Positions 11,508 to 24,185 are shown, counted from the first letter of the stretch. The stretch is 64,000 nucleotides of DNA from Epiperipatus broadwayi (GCA_028023455.1 JAQFVV010012976.1:124001-188000); one strand, 5' to 3'. A program made the numbers and translations. Notes: a model not told the origin generated them from the letters alone.

Positions 11508-11807
11508 AAGTGTTAGGCACTGAGTTTAAGTGCTATCAATTACTCTTTTTGGGGGGAATGAATAAATGCTTATCATAGAATTAAGTATGTTTTAATAACT
11601 TTTAGCCATTTTAGACTCAATTTTTATTATTTTTATGCTAGCATTTGATCTAAGGTAAATGTTGTTTATGTTATAAATAAAAAATAAATTTGAATGTACA
11701 ATTGTATCATTTAGTATTAAAAATGATAAATTTAAAGATTAATTAAGTAATAGTAAATTAAAGTAAAAACAACTATTTAAACTTAAAATTATTTTTTACT
11801 AACTTAC

Positions 11808-12266
11808 TGAATCCAAATATAGTAAAAGTGATTGAAATCTGTTCAGAAGGTAACATTTTTTTTTTACATAGCAATGAAAGTTTGGAAGTAACGGGTATCA
11901 TAATAGAAATTTCTGATATTTTATCAGTTGATGATTCTATTCCAAAAAGTAAACTGTCGTCTAAAGAATGCCACTCTAATTTAACCTGCTTTTTGAAAGT
12001 ATAGCATTTTAATTCAATCACAGCATTTTGTTCTACCACTGCAACTTTTCTTGAGGTAAAATCAATCCCATTGACAGTAATGTGAAGAGATTCTTCTGGT
12101 GTTTCCATTGACTTTAAAGTTGAATACGGAGAGAAATTAGAAATTTTCTGAAACTTGAATGATGTAGTAGGTGAAAGTGTTGATTGAATATGAGTTATAG
12201 GATTAATCAAATTTTGAAAATGACTAATTGTAGTTGTTATTGATAAGTCTTGTTGTTTTGTTATAT
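11808..12266 (-). CDS. Ig-like domain exon 4 with Ser/Thr-rich linker
   Basis: This 459-bp exon encodes 153 residues and is phase 1-1. The acceptor is ttattactag and the donor is TTCA|gtaagt, a strong consensus. The first 60 residues are rich in Ser, Thr, Pro and Gln (segments such as TLSPTTSFKF and SPYSTLKS) and look like an exposed, possibly O-glycosylated linker. The Ig-like domain follows, with B-strand cysteine in IELKCYT, core tryptophan in LEWHS, and a second cysteine in LSLLCKK. The usual D-x-G/A-x-Y before the second cysteine is not present, so this is a divergent domain. Linker and domain share one exon with no intron between them. Confidence 0.75.
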
Positions 12267-12296
12267 CTAGTAATAAAAAAAGTTTTTATTAATGCA

Positions 12297-12315
12297 ATAT
12301 TATTGTTATTATTAT

Positions 12316-12380
<65 letters not shown>

Positions 12381-12399
12381 CAACAACAACAACAACAAT
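12297..12399. repeat. (ATT)n/(AAT)n then (CAA)n microsatellite
   Basis: A trinucleotide run changes from tta/ttg to aat and then to aac/caa. It lies about 30 bp from the acceptor side of the exon at 11808-12266. Its translation as poly-Asn is an artefact. Confidence 0.95.
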
Positions 12400-12796
12400 C
12401 AGTTTTTCAAAAAAGATGACATTCAAACACAAAGAACACAGTTTCCTTTAGATGATAAACATTTTTTTATTTCCTCAATTAATTCAAGAACTTTAATCTT
12501 TTGAGAGTGAGACCTCTCAGGGCATCTATGAAACAACATTCAAGTACAATGTGAGAGACTGAGAACAAAGGTTCCAACCAACTATCCAAATTGAGATTTT
12601 TTTTAAATTTTCAGATACGGAGAATCGATCCAGGAATCTTTATAATTAAATTGTCAAAATTATACTATGTTCTATTGACCCATTTGTCATAAAATGAAAT
12701 ATTAAAATAAATAAATAGATAATATAATATAGGTTAAAAGTATTTTGTATTATAGATTTACTTATAAATTTATTTAATGACATTGATTACATAAGT

Positions 12797-12920
12797 AATA
12801 TTTACTAAAGCAACAAACCTAAAGCATGTGCAGTTGAAAATGTGAAGATAGGGACCTCTACAGGTCTTAACCACACAAGCTTATGCTTATGCTTTAGGTT
12901 TGTTGCCTTAGTAAATATTA
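12797..12920. mobile_element. palindromic MITE, about 124 bp
   Basis: taatatttactaaagcaaca continuing to aacctaaagcat at the left is inverted at the right (atgctttaggtt to ttagtaaatatta), giving terminal inverted repeats of about 30 bp with one mismatch. The centre is non-coding. Confidence 0.75.
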
Positions 12921-13180
12921 TTATAGATTTACATTATTTATTGAAATATTTCAACTTTCTTATTTTTAGTAACCTTTCACATTAAAAGTTTCATAGTTTA
13001 TGCACATTTATTAATAGTCAATAAATATCACATAATCACCATTTCTTATGCTGGCTTATAACTGTTATTAAAACAGGCAAAACTCTCCATACAGTATTGC
13101 CATTCTGTGCAAGCTAGAGAAATCAATAAATGCCAGAAGGCTTGATGTAAAATGCCCATCCTATGCCTACTTATCCCATA

Positions 13181-13222
13181 TCCCCAGTCTAGTTTCTGGC
13201 TTGTGGCCTTCATCAGTGAGGA
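13181..13222 (-). ncRNA. hammerhead ribozyme, subfamily 2, mutated cleavage-site pair
   Basis: On the minus strand: TCCTCA, CTGATGA, a GGC-CACAA-GCC helix II, GAA, then ACTAGA instead of ACTAGT before the C. The change removes the conserved A15.1-U16.1 pair next to the cleavage site, so activity is unlikely. All other core bases are intact. Confidence 0.75.
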
Positions 13223-13384
13223 TCCTTGGATCTGAGAACAATAATATTTTCAATCCAAGCCCATAAGCTTATATAGTCATATAGGTCTGAACTCAGTTAG
13301 TACCTATACATTTTGGTATCTTTGGTTCTTTAATAATCATAGCCACCACTACCCTATTCGGCAAAATTGGTTTTAAGCCAAGTC

Positions 13385-13426
13385 TCTTCACTGATGAAGG
13401 CCACAAGCCAGAAACTAGTCTGAGGA
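13385..13426 (+). ncRNA. type I hammerhead ribozyme, subfamily 2 (intact core)
   Basis: Helix I pairs TCTTCA (13385-13390) with TGAGGA (13421-13426). The core CTGATGA is 13391-13397. Helix II is GGC-CACAA-GCC with a flanking A·A mismatch. GAA is 13411-13413, helix III is the self-complementary ACTAGT (13414-13419), and the cleavage-site C is 13420. Compared with other copies (TCCTCA/TGGGGA), one position changes on each strand of helix I and pairing is kept throughout, which supports a conserved RNA fold. Confidence 0.85.
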
Positions 13427-13836
13427 TATTGGATGATAGGCACTAGTTGGGGATTTTATGCACAAGCCTTCTGGAATCCATTGATTACTCTGGCTTGCAC
13501 TAAGTGGCAATACAGTATGGAAAGTTTTACCTGTTTCAATAACAATTATAAGCAAGCATAAGAAATGGTGATCATGTAATATTTATTGGCTTAAAACCAA
13601 CCCTGCCTAATAGGATAGTGGTGGCTATGGTTATTAAAAAACAAAGATACCAAACTATATAGGTACTGAACTTAGTTCAGACCTATATGACTATATAAGC
13701 TTATGGGCTTGGATTGAAAATATTATTATTTTCAATTTAAGACTCATAGTTTAGTAGTTAGGTAGAGATAAAAGGTGGCTGCTGGAGAGTTGCATTAGAT
13801 CCTAAGATCTAGGTGCAATGCTCTCAGATCCAAGGC

Positions 13837-13878
13837 TCCTCATTGATGAAGGCCACTAGCCAGAAACTAGTCTGGGGA
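13837..13878 (+). ncRNA. hammerhead ribozyme, subfamily 2, core C3 mutated
   Basis: TCCTCA, then TTGATGA instead of CTGATGA, helix II GGC-CACTA-GCC, GAA, ACTAGT, C, TGGGGA. The C-to-T change at the first core position is expected to abolish cleavage, since that cytosine is part of the catalytic core. All helices remain paired. Confidence 0.78.
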
Positions 13879-13995
13879 TATTGGATAAGTAGGCACTAGA
13901 TGGGAATTTTATGCACAAGCCTTCTGGCATCCATTGATTACTCTGTCTTGCACTGAGTGGCAATACTGTATGGAGAGTTTTGCCTGTTTTAGTTT

Positions 13996-14153
13996 ATTAA
14001 TAGTATTTAATTCAATTGTTACTAATTTTTTTCTTTTCTGAGCCAAAGTAATATCTGAAAAAATGAAAATACTCATTAATAGTATTTAATTCAATTGTTA
14101 CTAATTTTTTTTCTTTTCTGAGCCAAAGTAATATCTGAAAAAATGAAAATACT
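13996..14153. repeat. 79-bp tandem duplication
   Basis: Two head-to-tail copies (13996-14074 and 14075-14153) from attaatagtatttaattc to gaaaatactca are almost identical apart from one T in a homopolymer. The first copy overlaps the right target duplication of the ribozyme element, so the duplication probably occurred after, or together with, that insertion. Confidence 0.85.
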
Positions 14154-14304
14154 CACAGAAAAGATAGTTTTTTTTAATATTTAGCTTTAATCCTAACTAA
14201 TATGCTTTCAATATGATATTGTAAAAATATATTGAAAACATGCTAGGCAATAATAAAATTAAATATTTAAAAAACTCTCTTTTTTATGAGTATTTTCATT
14301 TTAC
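14138..14304. mobile_element. palindromic MITE related to the 34.6-35.5 kb element
   Basis: The termini aaatgaaaatactca and tgagtattttcattt are perfect inverted copies. Inside, the tttaatatttagcttt, gctttcaat, attgaaaacatgctag and aataataaaat blocks match the ends of the inverted-repeat element at 34640-35520, so this looks like an internally deleted derivative of it. Confidence 0.7.
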
Positions 14305-15365
14305 TAGATATTAATACTATTTAATTAGTAGCATCTGCTTACTTACAAATAGATTTATATTACCAACTAATCTATAGTACATGTAAAAACTATACTAATT
14401 AACCTCAAGATAGCTGTATCAGCCAACTTATTATTTGATCACTTCTTAAAATTGGCAATATTCACATTCAGATTAAGTTAAATATAATTGACAAATCTGT
14501 GATTATATATTTTATTTTGCTGCATCTGTATTTTTTAAAATTGAAATAAATATGTAAGATTTATTTAATTAAAATTACTCCAAATTCACAACTCAACCAG
14601 AATAGTCAAAAAAATAAACTCAAAACACAACCAATGGTATCACTGCTACAAACAGACTTCTAATTATAAAGAACTACAAAACAAGATATCTAAACTAAAC
14701 ATTACCCACAATTTCAGTTACCTCCCATGCACCCTTAATATTAAAAGAAATTTTAAACAAGTTAATTGCTTCAGAATCATAAATTTTTATAATAAAGATT
14801 CTTTAATTCTTCTTTTTATTTCATTTCTCTCAAAGAAGGTAACCTTAACTTCATCAAAATTAATAGTGTGATATGTATCTTTTCATGGATATATAAAGCA
14901 AAACCAAGTTATTTATTTCTAATTCTACTTTTATGTACTTTATTCTTTCAGTTAATCTCACACTACTCTGACCTACATAACCTTATTACAAAAGCAAAGA
15001 ATAATATGCACTACTCCAGGAATATATTTATTTACAGTAGTAAATTCATTTTCACATATCCACAACATTTTATGTATATAAGGGTAAATATTGCTAAAGT
15101 GATAATTATAAAATATAAATTGATTGTTAATATGTTTTAAATATTAAATTTATGAAGTGACCATTTCTCTTAAAATATTCTCAAATCTATACTTCAGGTT
15201 TCTCCAACTAATACTAATTAGTAACTCTATTAATATTATTTTTTTTAAATATACCTACATCATTATAATGGCATTATGATAAATGTCATAATGTGAGATA
15301 AAAATTTCAAAATCAAATAAGAGATGAATTACAAATTAAATATTGTAATGATAATGAAAACAATA
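14305..15365. other. intron sequence, nothing recognised
   Basis: AT-rich and non-coding. A 90-codon plus-strand frame at 14868-15140 has no recognisable domain, low complexity and no splice or codon support. Confidence 0.5.
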
Positions 15366-15550
15366 AAATATTAACAATGATGATAAATTTTACAAATAAC
15401 TAACAAAATGCAGAAACGTCTTATAAATTATTTTCAATGTCATATTCAATTGGAAATATTTTAAATTTAAAAGATTTCCGATTGAAGAAACCTCTGGAAA
15501 TAACATAAAATACTTCTGCATTTTATAATATTTATTATCATTGTTAATAC
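15366..15550. mobile_element. palindromic MITE beside the GATA array
   Basis: aatattaacaatgatgataa with the aaaatgcagaa block at the left is inverted at the right (ttctgcattttataatattt, attatcattgttaata), with arms of roughly 45 bp. The central 95 bp is non-coding. Confidence 0.65.
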
Positions 15551-15557
15551 TGTATAA

Positions 15558-16065
<508 letters not shown>

Positions 16066-17815
16066 GTATTATCTACATCATATAATCGTGAAAACATTAA
16101 ATATAATATATGTGTGTGTTGAAATAAAATATTTTGTGTTACCTGTTTGAGACATAATGTAGCTGGTTTGTAAGGCTAGGATAAAAGGGGAGGCAGATGA
16201 TAAGGTTTATAGAAACATAAAACAGATAGTAAGAGATACAGCATGGCAGTGAGTGGTTAATGAAACAGATTAAGTGGACATTCATTATTAAATGAAAATA
16301 AATGGAATTCTTTAAGTATATTTGTATGCAAGTATATACAAATTCATACGTTAAATATATAATACACGTAAATAATATTTTAATAAGGGAAAATAAATAT
16401 TATGTTTAACAAATATGCTTAAAAAAACTAATCAAATAAGTGTATAATTTGGTAAGAATTTAAGGTTTACTTTTTATGCTTTAATTAAACAAGAATGAAT
16501 GCTTTTGATTTAATTAAAAATTAATAGACAACTGTATAAATAGAAAGACAAAAAAATATTATTTATTGATAAACATTAACTGTGAGGTTTCCAGGTTTTG
16601 ATTTTTTTTTTTTAAAAAGTGATTAGAAGTTTGGAATTTTTTTTGTCCAGTGAAAATATAATAATGACTTTTGATTAGCAGAATTTTATAGAAGCAAGAA
16701 AAAAATATTTCTAGCTCATTATTGTGCTAGCTAGAAAAAAAAACCAATAATAAAAAATTAAAAAAGACATGGTTGAATTTGCAAACAAAAATTTTTTTTC
16801 ACCTTATAAAAAATTTGATTAATTTAAGAATAAACCACTAAAGATTGCACTCAACCAGTCTTCAGGAATTTCACAAGGTGTCCTATAAATACCTACTATT
16901 TAAAGAAAAGAAAATGCCTGAATTTTAATTTTTGTATTGAAATATGGTAAGTTTCTGATCAATGACCCCTGTGATTTACAATTAAATACTGAGTATAACT
17001 CACCTTAGTTTCCCAGGAAAGAAAAGAAAAAAGAAACTTAAAGCCACAGAATATGCTTATTTTTACTATTAAACCCTTACATTACAACCCGTAATGCTAC
17101 TAAATTATTCAGCAAAGACTGTAAATATTGAAACAGTAGACCTTAGTTCAAGATCGAGTTTCACTGTCCTACCACAGCCCATGTTTCATCCTGCTTTTTT
17201 TTGTCATATGTATATAAACTATGCATGTATTTCTGAGAAGCATCTATGAGATTATAATCTGAGTTAACTGTTAGGTTTTTCTTTTTAAAAAAAAGTTGAG
17301 TAATTAAATAAATCATAAGACCCGAGAAGCATTCTAAAAATAAATAAAATTTAAATTAATCAGGGTAACAATTTATGTTAATTTCTAAACAGTTTAAATT
17401 AAAGTTAATCAGATTTTTTATAAAAATTATCCATTAATATAAAAATATTCTTATAAAGAATAGTCTTAAATATTAAATCATTTAAACATGTTCATGTGGA
17501 GGTGTGTATTCATATAGGAATAGTATATGCAGTTATCCATGCATTCAATACTTAAATGATGTACTCGATATTAAGTAGTATATGTTAATAAAAGCAGTAG
17601 TAATATTGATAAATAAAATGAAATGATGTACTCTTAATTTAATAAAATTATTTAATCATATCTTATCATTTCTGTTGTTTTAATTTTGTTAGATTATTAT
17701 AGATTTTAGTAGATGTACAAACCAGTATTACTGATAGTTTCCTGGTGATTATGTTCTTAAGTAATGTTTTATTTAGGTCCTCATCTAATTGTTTGAGGAA
17801 TTATTTGTTCCAGAT

Positions 17816-17818
<3 letters not shown>
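16066..17818. other. intron sequence, nothing recognised
   Basis: AT-rich and non-coding, without a recognisable exon or repeat boundary. Confidence 0.5.

Positions 17819-17899
<81 letters not shown>
17819..17899. repeat. (TA)n microsatellite
   Basis: About 80 bp of uninterrupted alternating AT. The Ile-Tyr reading frame over it is an artefact. Confidence 0.96.
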
Positions 17900-17901
<2 letters not shown>

Positions 17902-20150
17902 GGGTAGCTTACAGTCCAACATTTGTTCACTCTTACCAACAAATCAAACTCATTTATAATGTAAAATTAATTAATAGGTAGTTGAGCATGTATTTTCATT
18001 TTATGAAGTAAATAAACCCTTATATATATATATATGCAACAAACATTTATCTTTCACTATATTAAAAAAAATCATAATAATATATATGTATACAAATGCA
18101 AGTATACTAAACAACGAAAGCTGGGTCCAGTATAAAAACAAACCCGGTTCATTTCTGTCACCTTTTACTATTTTCAAAAGGTTACAAAAGTTGTATAACA
18201 ACAATATCAGGAAATTAAATGTTTGAATCTAAGAGAACATGAACGGCTTATTGGAATACTCCAAATTATTTGTTTGATTGCTGTAATGCAAAATCACAAG
18301 AAACTATAGCCAATATTTAAACAGAAAGAATTCTAATAGATTCATGCAGTTAGATAAAATAATTGAACTAATTAAAGAAGTTATTTAAAATAAAAAGACC
18401 ATGCTATTCTTCGAAGACCATGCTATTCTTCGAATACAGATCAAATAACAAAATAGAATGTCATCAGCATAGTTATATATAAATGATGAAATAATTCTGT
18501 TCTTAGAAAAATTATTAAATACCAAACAGTGAATTAAGAAAATTTAAATCTTTAATGAAATGCAAAACAATGTACTCTGACTAATTTAATTATGTTGTAG
18601 GACCAAAATGTTGTCAGCCCTGACCATAGGAAACTCAATGATTTAATATTCAATTATATAATGACTGCTGAAATATTAAATGCCCTGTCTTAAACATCTA
18701 GATAGATACAGAATGAAAACAACAGCAGATGGAAATAACATCATTCCAAATATATCACCAAGGAATCTCCATGAGTAATGTGTGACTTGCCATAGAAGGG
18801 TGATGGAAATAGTAATGAAACTGTATTTATCAGAGTCACTAGTTGCCTAATTTATGAACATTATGCAAGATAACTTGAAGAAAGTCTTAATTTGTTATGT
18901 AATCTTTTTTTTAAAAATTTATATATACATTTGTAGAATTCTGTATTTTTTTATTTATTTCACTTCCACACTTGGAAACTTAAATCTTTTACAACTTGGA
19001 AGAGTCCACTGTAGTTGAAATCAAGAAAGTGTAGGAAGGAAGGTTGTTAAGTTAGACATTTTTTAAAAATAAAGTTTAGGTAAAATCCCTCCATAGTGAC
19101 TTTGAGATAAGGTATTTTCATCATCCTTACTATAATATGGAATAAGGTAAGATTTTATTTGATATTATTCAATATTAAGAAGATGCACTTGCTACAGGAC
19201 AGAATTTATGTTGTTAATTTGTTTATTTTTTTTTAAATTAATGATTGTTTATATGTGTTTATTCAGTATGAATGACTAATAGTTTGACATGAATTTCTTT
19301 TCTATCAACTATAGAAAACTTGTACATAGTCAAGGGGGTCCTCAAAGAAAATGGAACCTCTACAGTTAGAATTGGACTATGAAGCTGTTGGCTACATCTT
19401 TATATAATATTGTTAAATAGTTAGTTAGTTTTGCAATCACTATAACAATGAATTAATACTTTTTTTGTTACTCTTATCTATTTTGTAAATACGTAGTGCC
19501 TTTATGTACATCAACCATGGGAAGGGTTGGAGTAATAAGCACATTTAATCATTAATATGGTAGAGATAGAAATCCAAAACTTTTAACAAAAAAAATATGT
19601 ATATACATGTAGATGTCAAATTTTATTTTGTTACTCAATAAATATTGTTAACTTGATTTGCATTAATGGTCTCTAGTTTGTCAAAGTTATTTAGCCATTC
19701 ATTCATCAATTCATAACTAAATATATATGCATACACACACTTTCTTTTACATCATAATATAATAGTATAGTTAGATGAGGTCTCCACTCAATTGGAATCT
19801 ATATGGATGTATTATAATTGCTACCTAAGGCAAATTTACCCCTAAAGAGAGTCAAGTACAATATTCTCCCTGGGTTTGAATTGTGAAGTGTGGTGAAATC
19901 CAAAAGAAGGGTGAGGTATGGATGAACTAGACTAAATTGTGTCTGAATATAGTGTGCAAAATCTAAAGCTAGCTCACCCAAGCTTTGGTCTTTTTCTATT
20001 TGTTTTTACAAACTTTAGATAAATGATCTTTCACAGCACAATTACATCATTTTTCACGTTTAAATCTACACATTTTAATGGGTTCTTTATTGTAATAGCC
20101 ATAGCAATTGTAGACATTCTCCATAATATTCCTACTTGTTCTTAGTTCTT
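17900..20150. other. intron sequence, only a 19-bp tandem duplication at 18395-18433
   Basis: No exon recognised. The segment aagaccatgctattcttcg is present twice in direct succession. The rest is AT-rich DNA with short (TA) runs near 18020. Confidence 0.5.
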
Positions 20151-20159
20151 GCATCTTTT

Positions 20160-20960
20160 ATTATTGATATATTAGATTTCATAACATCAGCCACAATTTG
20201 AAATTCTGAAGCATTATCAAGGATGTTTTAAACACTGTTCCTCTTTCTATAGCATGAGTGTAAGTAAGTACAGACTAACTTAATAGTAACTATCTGAGCC
20301 TATTATCTCACATATCCCATAACATCTGAATTAATAAAATAGTTTTGACTTATATTTAAATTTTCATTTCTTCACTATCTTATACAGTTCCATATCCTGC
20401 TTTAGTATATTTTTTCTTAGTGATTGGAATTTATTTCCGAAGCATAGACTTGCTATCTGTCTTATATAGGATATCCTCAGGCACTTTCAGATCATTTGTC
20501 TGTGCTTTATCTTGTTTATTGATATATTCGATTTCATAACATCAGTCATATTTTGAAATTCTTAAGCATTATCAAAGAAGGCCTTAAACACTGTTCCTCT
20601 TTTTTTTAGCATCAATGTAAGTAAATACAGACTCATTTAATAGTACCTGTCAGAGCTTATTACCTGACATATTTTATAGCATCTGATCTAATAATGTATC
20701 TTCTAACTCATTTTTTAAATTGCATTTCTTCTTTAGCTCACACAGTCCAATATCATACTCCCATATGTTTTCTTTTTGGTGACTGGAGTTTATTTCAGAA
20801 ACATAAACATGCTGTCTTAAAGTCTTTGATTTTAAATGAGTGTTTAACTTCTGTATCAGTTCATCATACTGATAAAAGGATAAACACATCATTTGAGGCA
20901 GAGCCACATAGGTTTCTTGGCTTCCCCTTAATGAAATCAACCAGGAAAATGACATGCTGT
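20160..20960 (-). pseudogene. Ty3/gypsy-type gag relic with internal duplication
   Basis: The minus-strand frame at 20955-20674 reads like the middle of a gypsy capsid: GSQETYVALPQM, then YDELIQKLNTHLKSKTLRQH, then GLCELKKKCNLKNELEDTLL. This fits the family pattern G.ETY.LL..L..P and Y.EL...L..H..P, then C.F...L.D.L.D. The continuation at lower coordinates (20165-20530) repeats 20520-20830, so the 3' half of the fragment is duplicated in tandem with about 10-20% divergence by eye. Frameshifts and stops abound, and no protease or RT is attached. It is related to, but separate from, the gag at 30.6-30.8 kb. Confidence 0.7.
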
Positions 20961-22080
20961 ATTCAAAATGAACTGTTAGAAGCTATTAAGAAATTAATTG
21001 ACTCTCTAAAAAAAGCATATATCTTTCACTCCAAGGAAAAGTCACCTTGCTCAACATGCTGATAATGCCTAAAATTACATACTATTTGCCAATTATAATT
21101 CCCAACAAAAAATTTCAGGCCAGAATAAACTCCCTATGTGCAAACCTCTGTTGGAGAAATAAAACAGTGTTAATTAGCTTCAGGAACATGTGCAGACCCA
21201 AGAAACTCAATGGTCTATAACTGCACTCCATTTACACTTTCTACCTTCTAAAAGCCCATAATATGATTGTTCTGCTTCCTGAGTGGTTTCCCCTGCAAAG
21301 ATTTAAGGAGGTATCCCTCCAACTGATCGATCCCCTCTTAAGAGTACCCCTACATGGACTAACAAATTGCTTAAACCTAATGATCTGCTTAACAGCACCA
21401 ACCATTCAAAGCTTAAATATTGGACATTTATCACCTAGTCAACAGCACTCAAAAAGAGTATCTCGGGATTTCTAAACATATCTAATTACTCATTAATAAA
21501 GCAATTCAACTTCTGGGGCTAGAAGCCAAATTTTTGGACTTCGTATTAAAAATCAATCTATCAGCTCTCCCTACTAACTCCTTCTTAGTGCATAAGAGAG
21601 GACACTCCAAAATAAGTCCCATCTGCTGTGTAACAGAGAAGATGAAACTTTTCCACATCTTCTCTTTGGATGTCCAGTTCTTGGAATGTACAGAATCCTG
21701 ATCAACAAGTGGATGCTCTTTGACAAAAACAAAATATTTAATTTGCAAGAAATCATCAATGCAGGCAATTTCACAAAAATAAGACTTTCTATCATGTTAA
21801 ATTATGCTATCTGAACAATTAGATGTGATTACATCTTTGGTCATTTCATCATTAACCCACAAAACCAAATTCTTGCCAAAATCAAGAAGATCAAGCTTAG
21901 AGATGAACAATTAGCATCAGGAAACCAGTATAATGAAACTTGGCAAATTATCAAACTCCCAAACAATTGAAGCATTCATCCTAGTTCCCATAAAACAAGT
22001 AATAAGAAATGTATTACTGCTAGTGTAAATAATTCTACCCTGTAAAATAATTTCAATAAAATCAATTATTTTAAGAAAAA
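20960..22080 (+). pseudogene. non-LTR retrotransposon 3' end (C-terminal ORF2 relic)
   Basis: Plus-strand fragments in shifting frames resemble the C-terminal region after an RT domain. About 21550-21790 gives INLSALPTNSFLVHKRGHSK, then TEKMKLFHIFSLDVQFLE, like the HLFF.CP.. knuckle region of LINE proteins. About 21700-21960 continues with a helix-rich tail (KWMLFDKNKIFNLQEIINA and KIKKIKLRDEQLASGNQ) that ends in a stop. An A-rich end follows at about 22070-22083. No RT active site is retained, because the element is 5' truncated, the usual outcome of target-primed insertion. It abuts the gag relic head to head. Confidence 0.6.
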
Positions 22081-22489
22081 AAATATCTTGAAGATTATTA
22101 TAGGCAAAGATTTTTTGTAAAAAAGCTTAACCAATTATTTATTGGTTAGTGTATCAAAATATTGCACTTCGTTCTTTCACCCAAAAAATCCCCCAAATTG
22201 GAATTCTAAACAATTAATTAATTATTCAATTAATTGGGCACAATTACACAAATGTCTACATAAATACATACATTTCTAGAAATCTTCAGTTTAAGAAGAA
22301 TAAATAAATTGTTTACACATAAAATATCAATTCTAATAAGTAAACAAAATAACTGTATCTACAAACACATCTATTATCTCTATGTGTGTATTCAATAAAA
22401 GACACAAAAGGTGGGCTTTAAGCATTCCATAATCAGATTTTCAATGAAATGGATGGCTGAAGAATTGTGGGGTGTAATGGTTTGAAGGC

Positions 22490-22740
22490 TGTCCATTAAA
22501 GTATAAAGATTGGCTATCTTAATATAAGCTGAGCTTTGATTGTATATATGTGTGATGAAAATCTGGACCAAGTGATGAGTGCTGGTTTAGCACAAAATAT
22601 GTATATTGGTGATTATTTATCTTTTTAACATGTGTGTGATCAAGGGTATCAGTAGTATGGTTGAGGGTCATGTGAAAGTCTGAGTTCAAGCCCCCTATAT
22701 TATACATATAGAAGTGCAGATATGAAAAATCCTGTACTGT
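22490..22740. repeat. unclassified dispersed repeat, copy 1
   Basis: From ttaaagtataaagattggct to the cccctatattatacatatag block it matches 24186-24440 in the same orientation, and part of it matches 51330-51450 inverted. Shared landmarks are attggtgattatttatcttt, gggtcatgtgaaa and a closing tata tract. No coding potential, no clear termini. Confidence 0.7.
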
Positions 22741-23357
22741 AGAAAAATTTATATTAAAAATGAAAAATGCCTATATTTAAATTTGTTCCATAAGGATTTA
22801 AGGTTTAAAATGACTATACTTAAATTCATTCCATAAGGATTTAAGGTTTAAATTTGTTTCCTCCCTCTTGAAGAAGAAATGTTATTTTGTAAAATGATCA
22901 CTTTTAAATCATCAGTAATGTGGTCTGATAAATTAAAGAATTTAGATTCTAGTCTATCTTTATTTTCATTGAGAATGTAGAACTTATGATTAGTTATTGC
23001 AATATATAAATTATTTTTTCATCTATCTTACATACCAGTTCAGCATCTGCTGTATTCTGTTTGATGTTTGCAATTAACATTGTTAGAGATATGCCATTTC
23101 AAGTTGTTAATGATATTTTGTAGGATCATTTTTGTATTAATAATATATGGCATTTCTTATTTCTATGTAGAATGATTTTTTTTTCTTACTCAGATTTGTT
23201 AATTAATATTGTTATGTTAAATGTATTGTGTCTATGATAACTTTAGGTGGATTACAAAAAATAGTTTTTAAAATAATATGTAGATTTTAGTATACACATG
23301 TGGTTCATATTTGTTTGAGTCTAGTTAATTGCCATTTTTTTTCTTGTGTAATAATAG
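22741..23357. other. intron sequence, small tandem echo
   Basis: The phrase ccataaggatttaaggttta occurs twice at 22787-22850, a local duplication of about 48 bp. Nothing else was recognised. Confidence 0.5.
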
Positions 23358-23464
23358 TTTTTTTTTTTTAAGTGTCATAGCATTGGCCGGGATGCGAACT
23401 CACAACCCGGGCAACTACCTGCAAGTGCAAGGCAGTCGCGCTGACTTCTCGACCACCAATGTCC
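23358..23464 (-). mobile_element. tRNA-like SINE with A-tail
   Basis: On the minus strand a GC-rich segment runs from gggacattggtggtcgag to ggccaatgctatgacactt and ends in an A-run. acattgg and ccaatgc form an acceptor-like stem, gtcagcgcgactgcc sits at box A, and gagttcgcatcccgg matches box B with one change. It contrasts sharply with the AT-rich surroundings. The T arm has an insertion relative to a real tRNA, so it is not a working tRNA gene. It shares head, 3' end and A-tail layout with the shorter insert at 48024-48095. No clear target duplication was found here. Confidence 0.7.
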
Positions 23465-24185
23465 CATAATTAATGATTTATTATAATGTTTCTTACACTC
23501 ATATGTTTCAGATAATTATTGTGAAAATATGAATAATTATGACTATTAATCAATTTGCTGCATACATTAGTCATAAAAATGCTATTACTATAATATAAAA
23601 TCAAAAAAATAGAATACTGGTTTAAAAATCTTCATTGTATATTGTAATCCAAATAAAGTATGGAATTCGTCCTCATTGTGTTACCATATCATAAAAATCT
23701 TTAAAAGATATGAAGTTTAAATTGGGCATTTCTCAATGTAAAAAATTCATGTTGTATCATAAATATGTTGGCATAATTTTTAATGGTATTTTTGTTCCCA
23801 CTGCAAATGTGAAATTTAAAAAAAAAAACATTTTTAAAAATTATATATAGTGGTCATATTCCCTAACATATAAAGCATATTTAACAGTCTGAATTTTATC
23901 ATCATAAAAGATGTTAGTATAAAGCGATACAGTATCTAAAGTCACCAAAAACATTTTTTTTAGTAATTGAAACTTAATGTCTTCCAAAGCATAAAATAAT
24001 ATATGGTAATGTAAAAATTAAAGATGGTGGGCTATCATGTATAAGACTATCCACATATATTGAAATTTTTTCTGAGAATTAATATTATGCAAAATAGAAC
24101 TACCATGATTAGCTTGATTTATGAACTGGTTAGCTTGATTCGTGAACCATGGGGGAAATGTAAAAATTTAGCTTAAGTCTATACA
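23465..24185. other. intron sequence, nothing recognised
   Basis: AT-rich and non-coding. Confidence 0.5.

Larger units (their letters stand above)
13019..13992. mobile_element. composite foldback ribozyme element, subfamily 2, with 12-bp target duplication
   Basis: The insert is flanked by the perfect 12-bp direct repeat tttattaatagt (13007-13018, 13993-14004). Inside, arm a (about 13070-13222, minus sense) is followed by spacer b (about 13230-13375), an inverted arm a' (about 13380-13590), an inverted copy b' of the spacer (about 13590-13745), a short unique piece, and a second a' (about 13815-13992). The head caataaatatcacataatcacc and the tail ggagagttttgcctgtttt match the head and tail of the shorter copies at 28832, 33118, 44158 and 46536. 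Three hammerhead motifs lie in the arms. The nested inversions suggest template switching during reverse transcription or repeated foldback rearrangement. Confidence 0.88.

Noticed and set aside
12292-12504. Poly-asparagine reading frame on the plus strand
   Set aside because: It is the translation of an AAT/CAA microsatellite next to an Ig exon on the other strand.
13019-13992. CRISPR-like spaced repeats
   Set aside because: The repeated units are long inverted arms with ribozyme motifs in an animal genome, not short direct repeats with unique spacers.
17745-17981. Ile-Tyr repeat reading frame
   Set aside because: Translation of a (TA)n microsatellite.
20694-21062. 122-codon plus-strand frame
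   Set aside because: It overlaps the minus-strand gag relic, which has recognisable family motifs; the 3' end only reaches into the LINE relic.
23358-23464. Functional tRNA gene
   Set aside because: Acceptor-like stem and boxes A and B are visible, but the T arm has an insertion, the anticodon stem is imperfect, and an A-tail follows, so it is a SINE.
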